Below are positions 28,778 to 38,599 of a stretch of DNA of 64,000 nt, one piece after another. The notes beneath the pieces were generated by a model, which was not told the DNA's origin, did no database searches, and worked only from the letters and a program-made list of their open reading frames with translations. Source of the stretch: Roseitalea porphyridii (lineage in GTDB: Bacteria; Pseudomonadota; Alphaproteobacteria; Rhizobiales; Rhizobiaceae); contig NZ_CP036532.1 in NCBI RefSeq assembly GCF_004331955.1, positions 1,736,001 through 1,800,000 on the forward strand. The letters are read 5' to 3'. The position numbers were made by a program, and so were the translations under genes. Position 1 is the first letter of the stretch. Each line of letters starts with the position of its first letter.

Positions 28778-29068
28778 GGGTCGCTTTGGCGCCGCATGCT
28801 GCGCTGCCGTTGCTGCACCGCGAACCGGTCTTGTGCGCCGCGCTGATCACGGCCTGTTTTTCGCCCGAAATATTGCCGATTGATGAACGTTTACGGTTCG
28901 TCTCAAGCGTTTGATCAAAAAGGAGAAAGTTCCTTCCGTCCACCGGCCCTCCGGAACTACTGCCGCAATTTGGCCCTTTTTCCCCCTTGCGGGGTCGAAA
29001 CGATCTGCCTATAGGCCGCGCCACCATAGCCGATGGACCCCGCCCCGAGGCGGACAACAGGAGCAATC
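28778..29068. other. Intergenic region after the photolyase gene, no gene seen
   Basis: About 290 bases. The middle is relatively AT-rich (CGTTTACGGTTCGTC near 28887, TTTGATCAAAAAGGAG near 28912), so promoter elements for the small gene at 29069 probably lie here. I looked for a GGAAC...CGTT stress sigma promoter and found no acceptable spacing. Confidence 0.4.
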
Positions 29069-29212
29069 ATGGATCGACAGACTGCGAAGCCGGGCTGGAA
29101 CCTGACACTTTGGGCTCTGGCCGGATTTCTCATCGTCGCGCTCGCCGTGTACGTGGCGGGTGGCAAGACCAGCCAGGACATGGCCGTCACCGAGGTCAGC
29201 GCGGTTTCCTGA
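29069..29212 (+). CDS. Small single-span membrane protein
   Basis: A 47-residue protein: MDRQTAKPGWNLTLWALAGF, then LIVALAVYVAGGKTSQDMAV and TEVSAVS. One membrane segment with a charged N-terminus inside and a polar C-terminus outside is predicted. AGGAG lies six bases before the ATG and a perfect hairpin terminator follows 30 bases after the stop, so it is a self-contained transcription unit. No family is recognised. Confidence 0.65.
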   Translation: MDRQTAKPGWNLTLWALAGFLIVALAVYVAGGKTSQDMAVTEVSAVS

Positions 29213-29243
29213 ACCGCCTCATGCCAAAGACGGGATTCTCGAA

Positions 29244-29268
29244 GGGCCGCCACGGGGCGGCCCTTTTG
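29244..29268 (+). terminator. Terminator of the small membrane protein gene
   Basis: GGGCCGCC (29244-29251), loop ACGG, GGCGGCCC (29256-29263), then TTTTGC. Confidence 0.85.
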
Positions 29269-29384
29269 CATCGGTGCCGATGAAGGGTACGGTGTCGCCG
29301 GCGCGCCATCGCATGTCGGTGCGGACCGCGCCCGGCCGGCCTTGGCCGCCGACAATGATGCATCTTCACCAGGGCGGCACGCGC

Positions 29385-30785
<1,401 letters not shown>

Positions 30786-30865
30786 AACGGCCTGCGACCG
30801 GTGCAAGCTGTGGATCGATCGGCCCGGGACGTTGATCGCCGCGCACGATGATCCATCTTCAAAAC

Positions 30866-31303
30866 ATGGCTTTGCATCTTCTCAAATTGTGCGTCGGTGC
30901 CGAAAGCGTCGACGATCATCGCGCCTGGATCGCGGCGCGCATGGCCGAAAAGCGCCGTCTCGGACTGGCCGAGGAATCGATCCACACCACCCGCATGATT
31001 CCGAAGCGCGCCGACGAGATCATCGGTCAGGGCTCGCTCTACTGGGTGACCAAGGGCCGCGTGCAGAGCCGCCAGCGGGTGATCGACATCCGGCCGTTCG
31101 TCGATGATGAGGGCATTTCGCGCTGCGATCTGGTGCTCGATCCCGAACTTATCCTCACCGTGCCGCAGCCGCGTCGCCCGTTCCAGGGCTGGCGCTATCT
31201 CAAGCCCGAGGACGCGCCGGCCGATCTCGGCGACGGCGCGGCGGGACTTGCCGAGATGCCGCCTTCGATGCGTGCCGAACTGGCCGATCTGGGTCTTCTG
31301 TAG
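30866..31303 (+). CDS. DUF1489 family protein
   Basis: A 145-residue soluble protein of DUF1489, conserved in alphaproteobacteria without known function. Typical parts: MALHLLKLCVGAESVDD at the start, TRMIPKRADEIIGQGSLYWV, and RRPFQGWRYLKPEDAP near the end. ATG at 30866 fits the family start; ATG at 30848 would add six residues. Neither has a strong ribosome site. The family always carries the WVxKG region, here YWVTKGRVQSRQ, which suggests nucleic acid or nucleotide binding only by analogy. Confidence 0.88.
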   Translation: MALHLLKLCVGAESVDDHRAWIAARMAEKRRLGLAEESIHTTRMIPKRADEIIGQGSLYWVTKGRVQSRQRVIDIRPFVDDEGISRCDLVLDPELILTVPQPRRPFQGWRYLKPEDAPADLGDGAAGLAEMPPSMRAELADLGLL

Positions 31304-31390
31304 CCGGACTGTCTCGCCGCATCGATGCGCGGGCGCCCTGCGGCGTCATTGCCATCTTGCAATGGCTGGCCGAAACGCCATTTTGCTTCC

Positions 31391-32122
31391 ATGAGCAAGA
31401 CACCGGTCAGAACCGATGCGCAACGGTCGCCGGACAAGCGTGCCTCCTCGTCCGGCGACATCGCCGCGTTCTTGGACGCGGCCAGAACCATCAAGCCCGG
31501 CGCCGGCGGAGGCGGGCGCATCGTGCTGGCGCTCGATGCAACGATGAGCCGGCAGCCGACCTGGGACATGGCGTCCCAGATCCAGGCCGAGATGTTTCAG
31601 AACGTCGCCCGGGAAACCGCGTTGACCATGCAGCTTGTCTATTTCCGCGGCTTCGGCGAGTGCCGGTCCTCGCGCTGGGCTCGCAACGGCCCGGAGCTGG
31701 CAGCCATGATGACCCGGATCGATTGTCGCGCCGGCCGCACACAGATCGAAAAGGTGCTCAAGCACGCGCTCAAGGAGCACAACAAGTCGCCCATCTCCGC
31801 GCTGGTCTATATCGGCGACGCGATGGAGGAGGATCCCGATGCGCTGGGTCATGCTGCCGGACAGCTCGGCGTGCGCGGGGTGCCGGCTTTTGTCTTCCAG
31901 GAAGGGCATGAGCCGGGCGCCGAGCGGATGTTCCGCGAGATCGCGCGGCTGACGCGCGGCGGCTGGTTCCGCTTCGATCCGTCGGCGCCGCAGGTGCTGG
32001 CTGATCTGCTCAAGTCGATCGCGGTCTATGCCACAGGCGGCCTGAAAGCGCTCGAGGCGCGCGGCACCGGTTCGGACCGCAAGCTTCTCACCCAGCTCAA
32101 GGGAGGCGGTTCGGGCCGATGA
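31391..32122 (+). CDS. VWA domain-containing protein
   Basis: A 243-residue protein whose core is a von Willebrand A-like fold. The metal site reads LALDATMSRQPTW, a DxTxS variant of the usual DxSxS. The rest of the fold is visible in VARETALTMQLVYFRG and SALVYIGDAMEED. The N-terminus is basic and disordered. Its stop overlaps the start of the J-protein by four bases (ATGA), so the two are translationally coupled. Function is unknown; VWA proteins often work with AAA+ ATPases or chaperones. Confidence 0.85.
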   Translation: MSKTPVRTDAQRSPDKRASSSGDIAAFLDAARTIKPGAGGGGRIVLALDATMSRQPTWDMASQIQAEMFQNVARETALTMQLVYFRGFGECRSSRWARNGPELAAMMTRIDCRAGRTQIEKVLKHALKEHNKSPISALVYIGDAMEEDPDALGHAAGQLGVRGVPAFVFQEGHEPGAERMFREIARLTRGGWFRFDPSAPQVLADLLKSIAVYATGGLKALEARGTGSDRKLLTQLKGGGSGR

Positions 32123-32823
32123 CCGCGCTGATCGCACTGGTCGGAACGCTCGGTTTCGCCGCGCTCGCGGTCTGGTATTTCGTGGTCACGCCCCCGGCGC
32201 AGGTGGCGACCGCGCTGCGCTATGTCGGCCCGGGCGCGCTCGGTCTTCTCGGTGCGGCGCTGACCTTCACCGGCCGGATCGGGATCGGGGCGCCGCTTCT
32301 GTTCTTCGCCTATGCGCTGTTCACGCGAGCCCGGCGCGGCGCGTCGGTGCGGTCGACCCCTGGCCAGCATTCGACCGTGCGCAGCGCGATGCTCGAGATG
32401 ATGCTGGATCACGACACCGGCGAGATGGACGGCATGGTGCTCGGCGGCACGTTCGAGGGGCGCCGTCTTGGCGAGATGAGCGATGCCGAACTGATGGATC
32501 TGGCGCGCGAGGTCGACGATGACGCCGAGAGCGCCCAGCTACTTGAGGCGTATCTTGACCGCCGCATGCCCGGCTGGCGCGACGACGCGGAGCCGGACGA
32601 CGGTGCGCGGCAGCGACGCACGCCCGAGTCTGGCGCCATGACAGAGCAGGAGGCCTACCAGATCCTTGGTCTTGAGCCGGGCGCGTCCGTTGCGGACATT
32701 CGCAAGGCCCATCGTGGCCTGATGCAGCGCGTCCACCCCGATCTCGGCGGCAGTTCCTTTCTTGCGCAACGGATTAACGAAGCGAAGGACTTTCTGTTGC
32801 GGCTTCATGACGAGCGGTCCTGA
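32119..32823 (+). CDS. Membrane-anchored DnaJ-domain protein
   Basis: A 234-residue protein with two N-terminal membrane segments (LIALVGTLGFAALAVWYFVV and ALGLLGAALTFTGRIGIGAP region). A cytoplasmic linker follows, then a C-terminal J-domain (EQEAYQILGLEPGASVADIR, with RVHPDLGG holding the HPD triad). The topology recalls mitochondrial Tim14/Pam18 and bacterial DjlA-like co-chaperones that recruit DnaK to the membrane. The four-base overlap with the VWA gene suggests the VWA protein is its partner or client. No dnaK lies nearby. Confidence 0.9.
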   Translation: MTALIALVGTLGFAALAVWYFVVTPPAQVATALRYVGPGALGLLGAALTFTGRIGIGAPLLFFAYALFTRARRGASVRSTPGQHSTVRSAMLEMMLDHDTGEMDGMVLGGTFEGRRLGEMSDAELMDLAREVDDDAESAQLLEAYLDRRMPGWRDDAEPDDGARQRRTPESGAMTEQEAYQILGLEPGASVADIRKAHRGLMQRVHPDLGGSSFLAQRINEAKDFLLRLHDERS

Positions 32824-32871
32824 TACGCGAAAACTTGAAACGGGACGCTTGGGCCGGGCAGGGCGCCCGGC

Positions 32872-34212
32872 CTAGTTCTGGTAGGCCAGGCACGAATAGT
32901 TGTAGCTCTCCAGCGCCGAGCAGGCGCCCCAGGCCTGCGACTTGGAGGCAAAGCCGGCAAAGCGGGCGCGGTGATACGTGACCCCGCCTTTGACGAATTG
33001 CTCGACATAGGGCTCGCGGTTGCCGAGCACGCCGGCCGCACGGTTCTGGGCGTTGCGCAGGAAGGCGACGGCCTGGCCCTCGGTTTCAAGGGCGGCGATC
33101 TGGATAACCCAGCCGGAGCGGTCCGGCGCCGAGGCGGTGGTGATCGGATCGACCGGCGCGGCGGGTTTCGGCTCGGGCGCATAGGCGACGACCGGCGCGC
33201 CGCCGCTGGAGCCGACCGGACGCGTCACCGACGGAACCGGCAGGCGATCGAGCGGGATCGAGGCGATCGAGGCCCCCTTGATCGCAAAGCTCGCCCGGCC
33301 GTTGCGCGCCACCAGTGGTCCCCGGTCGCGGCGCGAGGCCTTGTGCAGATATTCACCGATCAGCTTTTCCATCTGCGCGTTGCGCGAGGCGCCGGTGCGT
33401 CCGCCCATGACGACCGCGACGATCGAGCGGCCGCCCGTGTTCACCGAGGTGACGAGGTTGAAGCCGGAAGCGCGGATGTAGCCGGTCTTGATCCCGTCGA
33501 CGCCCTTGATGCGGCCGAGCAGGCGATTGTGGTTGCGGTGCGTCACGCCGGCATACGTGAACGAGCGCGTCGTGAACAGTTCGAACTGACGCGGGAAGTG
33601 CTCCTGCAGCGCGATGCCGAGCCTGGCCATGTCGCGCGCGGTGGTCACCTGTCCCGAATTGGGAAGGCCGGACGCGTTGCGGAACGTTGTCGAGCTCATC
33701 CCGAGCTGGCGCGCCCTTCGCGTCATCATCTGCGCGAAATTGCTTTCGGTGCCGCCCAGATGTTCGGCCACGGCCGCGGCGACGTCATTGGCCGACTTGG
33801 TAATCAGTGCCTTGATCGCCGCTTCGGCGGTGATCGTGCCGCCGACCCGGATACCGAGCTTGGAGGGCACCATCGAGGCCGCGTGGCTGGAGACGCGGAT
33901 CGGCGTGTTGGGCCGCAATTTGCCCTGCTCCATCGCCTCGAACATCATGTAGACCGTCATCATCTTGGTCAGCGAGGCCGGATACCGGGTGTTGTCGGCC
34001 CGGTATTCGTAGAGCGTCTTGCCGGTGTTCGCATCGATCACGATGCCGGCATATTTTGGGTTCGCCTGGGCCTGCTGGACGGGCGCGACCAGCACCAGGG
34101 CGAAAAGGGCGAGGAGGGCGGAAAAGGCGAGCCGGGCTGCGGGCGCGGCGCGGCGGGCGCTTGGGACGGACTGAAACACGGGGCGGGCACTCTCGTTACA
34201 CGGGACGCACAC
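32872..34212 (-). CDS. D-alanyl-D-alanine carboxypeptidase (PBP5/6 type) with SPOR domain
   Basis: Trims the terminal D-Ala from peptidoglycan stem peptides. With the GTG start used here the signal peptide ends near residue 50 (AQA before NPKYAG). The penicillin-binding motifs are SLTK (Ser80), SAN in ITKSANDVAA and KTG in DGIKTGYIRAS. The last 80 residues form a SPOR domain (WVIQIAALETEGQAVAFLRN) that binds denuded glycan at the septum. An in-frame GTG at 34179 would give a shorter, cleaner signal peptide; neither start has a strong ribosome site. The total of 446 residues fits rhizobial homologues. Confidence 0.93.
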   Translation of the reverse strand: MCVPCNESARPVFQSVPSARRAAPAARLAFSALLALFALVLVAPVQQAQANPKYAGIVIDANTGKTLYEYRADNTRYPASLTKMMTVYMMFEAMEQGKLRPNTPIRVSSHAASMVPSKLGIRVGGTITAEAAIKALITKSANDVAAAVAEHLGGTESNFAQMMTRRARQLGMSSTTFRNASGLPNSGQVTTARDMARLGIALQEHFPRQFELFTTRSFTYAGVTHRNHNRLLGRIKGVDGIKTGYIRASGFNLVTSVNTGGRSIVAVVMGGRTGASRNAQMEKLIGEYLHKASRRDRGPLVARNGRASFAIKGASIASIPLDRLPVPSVTRPVGSSGGAPVVAYAPEPKPAAPVDPITTASAPDRSGWVIQIAALETEGQAVAFLRNAQNRAAGVLGNREPYVEQFVKGGVTYHRARFAGFASKSQAWGACSALESYNYSCLAYQN

Positions 34213-34322
34213 GGGGCGGCGTCTGGCCGCCCATTGCCCGCAGGCTAGGGTGCCGGCGTTACCAATCGGTTTATGGTAACCGAAGCCTTGCCCGGTCGAG
34301 GCCAGTTTTCATCGAATTGTTT

Positions 34323-34367
34323 TTGTGCGTTGCAAAATCCGCCCTTGCAATTTTGTGCAGTGCACAC
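34323..34367 (+). promoter_or_regulatory. Two TTGTGC-N3-GCA palindromes before the phasin gene
   Basis: TTGTGCGTTGCAAAA (34323-34337) and TTGTGCAGTGCACAC (34353-34367), centres 30 bases apart, three helical turns, with TTGCAA between them. They end about 70 bases before the phasin ATG. Phasin genes are the classic targets of PhaR, which recognises TGC-rich palindromes and leaves DNA when PHB accumulates, so this is a good operator candidate. Confidence 0.6.
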
Positions 34368-34435
34368 TATACAGGGTGTCGAGGACGTCGCCTCCCGATG
34401 ATCCGATACCAAATGCCAAACCGACAGGTGACATT

Positions 34436-34765
34436 ATGATGAAAGCATTCGAAGACATGAGCAAATCCAACAAGGAAATGATGGACAGCGCTCTGAAGAG
34501 CTATGCGGCCATGACCAAGGGCATGCAGACCATCGCGACCGAAGCCACCGACTATTCCAAGCAGTCCTACGAAGCCGGCGCCGCCGCTTTCGAAAAGCTG
34601 GCCGCTTCGAAGTCGCTGGAAAAGGCGATGGAAGTGCAGACCGAGTATGCCAAGGGCGCCTACGAGTCGATGGTTGCACAGGCCACCAAGATGGGCGAAC
34701 TGTACACCGACCTCGCCAAGGAAGTGTACAAGCCCTTCGAAACGATGGTTCCCGCTTCCAAGTAA
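34436..34765 (+). CDS. phaP: Phasin family protein
   Basis: A 109-residue amphipathic, all-helical protein with the phasin pattern: MMKAFEDMSKSNKEMMDSAL, many alanines and repeated Met/Lys heptads, and EVQTEYAKGAYESMVAQATK near the end. Phasins coat polyhydroxybutyrate granules and control their size. AGGTGA is seven bases before the ATG. Two TGC-N3-GCA palindromes lie upstream. PHB synthesis genes are not in this window. Confidence 0.9.
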   Translation: MMKAFEDMSKSNKEMMDSALKSYAAMTKGMQTIATEATDYSKQSYEAGAAAFEKLAASKSLEKAMEVQTEYAKGAYESMVAQATKMGELYTDLAKEVYKPFETMVPASK

Positions 34766-35006
34766 GCGCGCCTTCGCGTCCGGCGGCTTCGGCCGCCTCT
34801 TCGATACCCGCGTGCCGTCCGGCGCGCGGGTATTTTGCGTTCGAGGGCATCGTCACGCGCACGCGACGCCCCGCTTCGAAAAGGCCGTCTTGCGCGTTTG
34901 ACCGAGGGTCTTAAAATGGTCCGAACATGACCTAGATTAGGCGAGGGATCGAACCTGAGAATCGGAGCCGCCGATCACCCCCCGCAGACAATCCAAGCCG
35001 GAGATC

Positions 35007-35402
35007 ATGCACAGCTTGCCGGAAACGAAGCAAACCGATGGCCGCGCCGCAGCCGCGATGAGTTGGCCGCTGCGGGCGGCGGGCGACGACGAGAAGGGTG
35101 GGGCCGGCCGCGGGACCTCGGTCATCACCCGAACCGAACCCAAGACCAAGAAGCCCAGCCTCTACAGGGTCCTGCTCCTCAACGACGACTACACGCCGAT
35201 GGAATTCGTCGTGCACGTGCTCGAGCGGTTCTTCCAGAAGGACCGCGATCAGGCCACGCGGATCATGCTGCACGTGCATAATCACGGGGTCGGCGAGTGC
35301 GGCGTCTTTACCTATGAGGTCGCCGAGACCAAGGTGACCCAGGTGATGGATTTCGCCCGCCAGAACCAGCATCCCCTGCAATGCGTGATGGAGAAGAAAT
35401 AG
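35007..35402 (+). CDS. clpS: ATP-dependent Clp protease adaptor ClpS
   Basis: A 131-residue N-end rule adaptor that delivers substrates to ClpAP. The core starts near residue 50 with [20 protein letters not shown], the signature with the N-degron pocket residues Asn-Asp, followed by [18 protein letters not shown]. The N-terminal 45 residues are unstructured and longer than in E. coli. GGAG lies four bases before the ATG. clpA begins at the base after its stop codon, so the pair is an operon. Confidence 0.96.
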   Translation: MHSLPETKQTDGRAAAAMSWPLRAAGDDEKGGAGRGTSVITRTEPKTKKPSLYRVLLLNDDYTPMEFVVHVLERFFQKDRDQATRIMLHVHNHGVGECGVFTYEVAETKVTQVMDFARQNQHPLQCVMEKK

Positions 35403-37913
35403 ATGCCCGCCTTCACCCAGACCCTCGAACGCGCATTGCACCAGGCACTGACCTACGCCAATGAACGCGACCACGAATACGCCACGCTCGAGCATTTGCT
35501 GCTCGCGCTGATCGACGACAAGGACGCGCGCGCCGTGCTCGATGCGTGCAACGTCGATCTCGATGCGCTGCGCCGGACGCTGGCGCACTATGTCGACAAT
35601 GACCTCGCCAACCTAGTGACGGGCTATGACGAGGACGCCAAGCCGACCGCCGGCTTCCAGCGCGTCATCCAGCGCGCCGTCATCCACGTGCAGTCCTCGG
35701 GCCGCGAGGAAGTGACCGGCGCCAACGTGCTCGTCGCCATCTTCGCCGAGCGCGAGAGCCACGCCGCCTACTTCCTGCAAGAGCAGAACATGACCCGCTA
35801 CGATGCGGTCAACTACATCGCGCACGGCATCGCCAAGCGCCCGGGTGCTTCGGTCACCCGCACGCCGTCCGGCGCCGAGGAAGAGGGCGAGGCCGGTCCG
35901 GCCGGCGAGGCCGAAGAGGGCGCAAAGAAGCAGGAGAGCGCGCTCGGCGCCTACTGCATCGATCTGAACGCCAAGGCCAAGAGCGGCAAGATCGACCCGC
36001 TGATCGGCCGCACCGACGAGATCAACCGGACGATCCAGGTGCTGTGCCGGCGCTCCAAGAACAACCCGCTCTATGTGGGCGATCCCGGCGTCGGCAAGAC
36101 GGCCATCGCCGAGGGGCTGGCCAAGCGCATCGTCGATGGCGACGTGCCCGAGGTGCTGGCCGACTCGACCATCTTCTCGCTCGACATGGGCGCGCTGATC
36201 GCGGGCACCCGCTACCGCGGCGATTTCGAGGAACGGCTCAAGCAGGTCGTCAAGGAACTCGAGGAGTTCGACGGCGCGGTTCTGTTCATCGACGAGATCC
36301 ACACCGTGATCGGCGCCGGTGCGACCTCTGGCGGGGCGATGGATGCCTCGAACCTGCTCAAGCCGGCGCTGTCGAACGGCACCATCCGCTGTATCGGTTC
36401 GACCACCTACAAGGAGTTCCGCCAGTTCTTCGAAAAGGACCGTGCGCTCGTCCGCCGGTTCCAGAAGATCGACGTGGCCGAGCCGACGCTCGATGATGCG
36501 GTTGCGATCATGAAGGGCCTGAAGCCCTATTTCGAGGACTTCCACAAGGTCAAGTTCACCGAGGACGCGATCAAGTCGGCGGTCGAGCTCTCGGCCCGCT
36601 ACATCAACGACCGCAAGCTGCCCGACAAGGCGATCGACGTGGTCGACGAGACCGGCGCGCGGCAGATGCTCGTGCCCGAAAACAAGCGCAAGAAAACCAT
36701 CAACGTGCGCGACATCGAAGAGACGATCGCGACCATGGCGCGCATTCCGCCCAAGTCGGTCTCCAAGGACGACGAGAAGGTGCTCGCCAACCTCGAGAAG
36801 GAACTCAAGCGCGTCGTCTACGGCCAGGATCTGGCGATCGAGGCGCTCGCCTCATCGATCAAGCTGGCCCGCGCGGGCCTTCGCGAACCCGAAAAGCCGA
36901 TCGGCTCCTACCTGTTCTCGGGACCGACCGGCGTCGGCAAGACCGAGGTCGCGCGCCAGCTCGCAACGTCGATGGGCGTCGAACTGCTGCGCTTCGACAT
37001 GAGCGAGTACATGGAGCGCCACACGGTCTCGCGGCTGATCGGCGCGCCTCCGGGCTATGTCGGCTTCGATCAGGGCGGTCTTCTGACCGACGGTGTCGAC
37101 CAGCATCCGCACTGCGTGCTGCTGCTCGACGAGATCGAAAAGGCACATCCGGACCTGTTCAACATCCTGTTGCAGGTGATGGATCACGGCAAGCTGACCG
37201 ACCACAACGGCAAGCAGATCGACTTCCGCAACGTCATCCTGATCATGACGACCAATGCGGGCGCCGCCGACATGGCCAAGCCGGCGATCGGCTTCGGCTC
37301 ATCGCGGCGCGAGGGCGACGACATGGAGGCGATCAACCGCCTGTTCACGCCCGAGTTCCGCAACCGGCTCGATTCGATCATTCCGTTCGGCCCGCTGCCG
37401 GTGCCGGTGATCCACAAGGTCGTCCAGAAGTTCGTCATGCAGCTCGAGGCGCAGCTTTCCGAGCGTGGCGTGACCTTCGATCTGGACAAGGCGGCCGTCG
37501 CCTGGCTGGCCGACAAGGGCTATGACGAGCGCATGGGCGCGCGTCCGCTGGGCCGCGTCATCCAGGAACAGATCAAGAAGCCGCTGGCCGACGAGGTGCT
37601 GTTCGGCAAGCTCAAGAAGGGCGGCACGGTCAAGGTCACCGTCGACAAGGACGAGCTGGGCGAGGACAAGCTGCATCTGGAGGCGATCGCCGACGAGGTG
37701 CCCGTCAAGCCCAAGCGCGAGACGCCCGCAAAGCGCAAGACGCGCGGCAAGGCCAAGGCCACCGCCAAATCCGGCTCGAAGACGGCCGGCAAGGGCGATG
37801 GCGAGACCAAGTCGGGCGATGACGGTGCGGCCAAGCCCGAAGCGGGTCCGGAGGGCGGCGAGGACAGCCGCGCCAAGGCCCGTTCCGCCGTACCGCGCGT
37901 GCCGCGCAAGTAG
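35403..37913 (+). CDS. clpA: ATP-dependent Clp protease ATP-binding subunit ClpA
   Basis: AAA+ unfoldase of 836 residues that feeds ClpP. The N-domain is followed by an acidic linker ([18 protein letters not shown]), AAA1 with GDPGVGKT (226-233), AAA2 with GPTGVGKT (507-514) and the ClpP-docking loop IGFGSSR. E. coli ClpA ends near 758. Here the final 68 residues (about 769-836) are a low-complexity Lys/Ala/Gly tail ([17 protein letters not shown]) not found in the E. coli protein. A perfect terminator follows 25 bases after the stop. Confidence 0.97.
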   Translation: MPAFTQTLERALHQALTYANERDHEYATLEHLLLALIDDKDARAVLDACNVDLDALRRTLAHYVDNDLANLVTGYDEDAKPTAGFQRVIQRAVIHVQSSGREEVTGANVLVAIFAERESHAAYFLQEQNMTRYDAVNYIAHGIAKRPGASVTRTPSGAEEEGEAGPAGEAEEGAKKQESALGAYCIDLNAKAKSGKIDPLIGRTDEINRTIQVLCRRSKNNPLYVGDPGVGKTAIAEGLAKRIVDGDVPEVLADSTIFSLDMGALIAGTRYRGDFEERLKQVVKELEEFDGAVLFIDEIHTVIGAGATSGGAMDASNLLKPALSNGTIRCIGSTTYKEFRQFFEKDRALVRRFQKIDVAEPTLDDAVAIMKGLKPYFEDFHKVKFTEDAIKSAVELSARYINDRKLPDKAIDVVDETGARQMLVPENKRKKTINVRDIEETIATMARIPPKSVSKDDEKVLANLEKELKRVVYGQDLAIEALASSIKLARAGLREPEKPIGSYLFSGPTGVGKTEVARQLATSMGVELLRFDMSEYMERHTVSRLIGAPPGYVGFDQGGLLTDGVDQHPHCVLLLDEIEKAHPDLFNILLQVMDHGKLTDHNGKQIDFRNVILIMTTNAGAADMAKPAIGFGSSRREGDDMEAINRLFTPEFRNRLDSIIPFGPLPVPVIHKVVQKFVMQLEAQLSERGVTFDLDKAAVAWLADKGYDERMGARPLGRVIQEQIKKPLADEVLFGKLKKGGTVKVTVDKDELGEDKLHLEAIADEVPVKPKRETPAKRKTRGKAKATAKSGSKTAGKGDGETKSGDDGAAKPEAGPEGGEDSRAKARSAVPRVPRK

Positions 37914-37938
37914 GCCGCGACAGAACCTGCAGACGACA

Positions 37939-37968
37939 AAGGCCCGCCATGACCGGCGGGCCTTTTCT
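37939..37968 (+). terminator. Terminator of clpS-clpA
   Basis: AAGGCCCGCC (37939-37948) pairs perfectly with GGCGGGCCTT (37955-37964), 10 bp with loop ATGACC, then TTCTTG. Confidence 0.88.
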
Positions 37969-38015
37969 TGTCTCCTCAAGGGAAGGCGGTGATAAGTCGT
38001 GGCGCGGCTGTCGCT

Positions 38016-38276
38016 TCAGAGCGTCCGCATGCCCCGTTCCATGAGTTCGCGCATGAACCGCTGGTATTTGACCCCGCGCTTGGCCGCTTCGGCCTTGATC
38101 CGCTCAAGCTGGCTCTCCGGCAGCCGCATGGTGACACGGGCCGACTTGTCTTCGAACTCGTAATGAACCGGTTCGGCCGCGCTCCAGTCATACTCCGTCA
38201 GATCGGCCTGTTCGACGAACCTCTCCGCCTCCTCATCGGTCGGAAGGGTCGGCCATGGCTTTTTCGATTTGCTCAT
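38016..38276 (-). CDS. BrnA-like antitoxin (ribbon-helix-helix type)
   Basis: An 86-residue acidic protein. The N-terminal half (DEEAERFVEQADLTEYDW) would wrap the toxin, and the C-terminal half is a ribbon-helix-helix domain: SARVTMRLPESQLERIKAEA followed by AKRGVKYQRFMRELMERGM. It should neutralise the BrnT-like toxin and repress the operon. It lies downstream of the toxin gene and overlaps it by 44 bases, as in brnTA systems. CopG-like antitoxins are an alternative name for the same fold. Confidence 0.85.
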   Translation of the reverse strand: MSKSKKPWPTLPTDEEAERFVEQADLTEYDWSAAEPVHYEFEDKSARVTMRLPESQLERIKAEAAKRGVKYQRFMRELMERGMRTL

Positions 38277-38544
38277 AATGCCTGATCTCCTTGCTGTGCA
38301 TGAACCGCGCGCTTATCGGGCGCAGAAAGGTCTTCCCGGCACGGTCACGGTGGGTGAACACGACGAAGACGACGCGGCCCGACGGCAGTCTGCATGCAGT
38401 TCTGAACCGGCGCTCGGACGGATCGGGGTCGGCAATGCGAAAAGTCATGTGCCGCAACGCGTGCTCGATCTCGTCCTGGCCGACGCCGTGCTTGCCGCAT
38501 TTCGGCCAGTTGGCCTCGTCCCAATCGATCCCGGCGATCTTCAC
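38233..38544 (-). CDS. BrnT-like toxin (predicted ribonuclease)
   Basis: A 103-residue protein with BrnT pattern: IDWDEANWPKCGKHGVGQDE at the N-terminus (WDxxK-like and KHGV), a central RLPSGRVVFVVFTHRDRAGK, and the family ending LRPISARFMHSKEIRHYEQI. BrnT-type toxins are small RNases of the RelE fold. I chose GTG at 38544. The alternative in-frame GTG at 38571 lies upstream of the -10 element of the best promoter, so it could not be translated from that transcript. The gene precedes and overlaps the antitoxin gene. Confidence 0.85.
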   Translation of the reverse strand: MKIAGIDWDEANWPKCGKHGVGQDEIEHALRHMTFRIADPDPSERRFRTACRLPSGRVVFVVFTHRDRAGKTFLRPISARFMHSKEIRHYEQIEKAMADPSDR

Positions 38545-38579
38545 GTCGGAATTATGCACAATTGTACGCACACATTCAA
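38545..38579 (-). promoter_or_regulatory. Promoter and near-palindromic operator of the toxin-antitoxin operon
   Basis: Reading the minus strand: TTGAAT (38579-38574), 17 bases, CATAAT (38556-38551), then six bases to the GTG. This is a close match to the housekeeping sigma consensus and predicts a leaderless mRNA. Between the elements TGCGTACAATTGTGCA is a near-palindrome that could bind the antitoxin. Confidence 0.55.
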
Positions 38580-38599
38580 CTGTGCGAGGCCTGGGCCTG

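Noticed and set aside
28880-28945. Possible general stress (GGAAC...CGTT) promoter before the small membrane protein
   Set aside because: GGAAC is present on the minus strand, but the matching -10 element is CGCT at 19 bases, outside the accepted spacing.
38551-38573. TGCACAATTGT in the toxin promoter as another copy of the TGC-N3-GCA operator
   Set aside because: Half-site order and spacing differ. It fits better as the operon's own near-palindrome.
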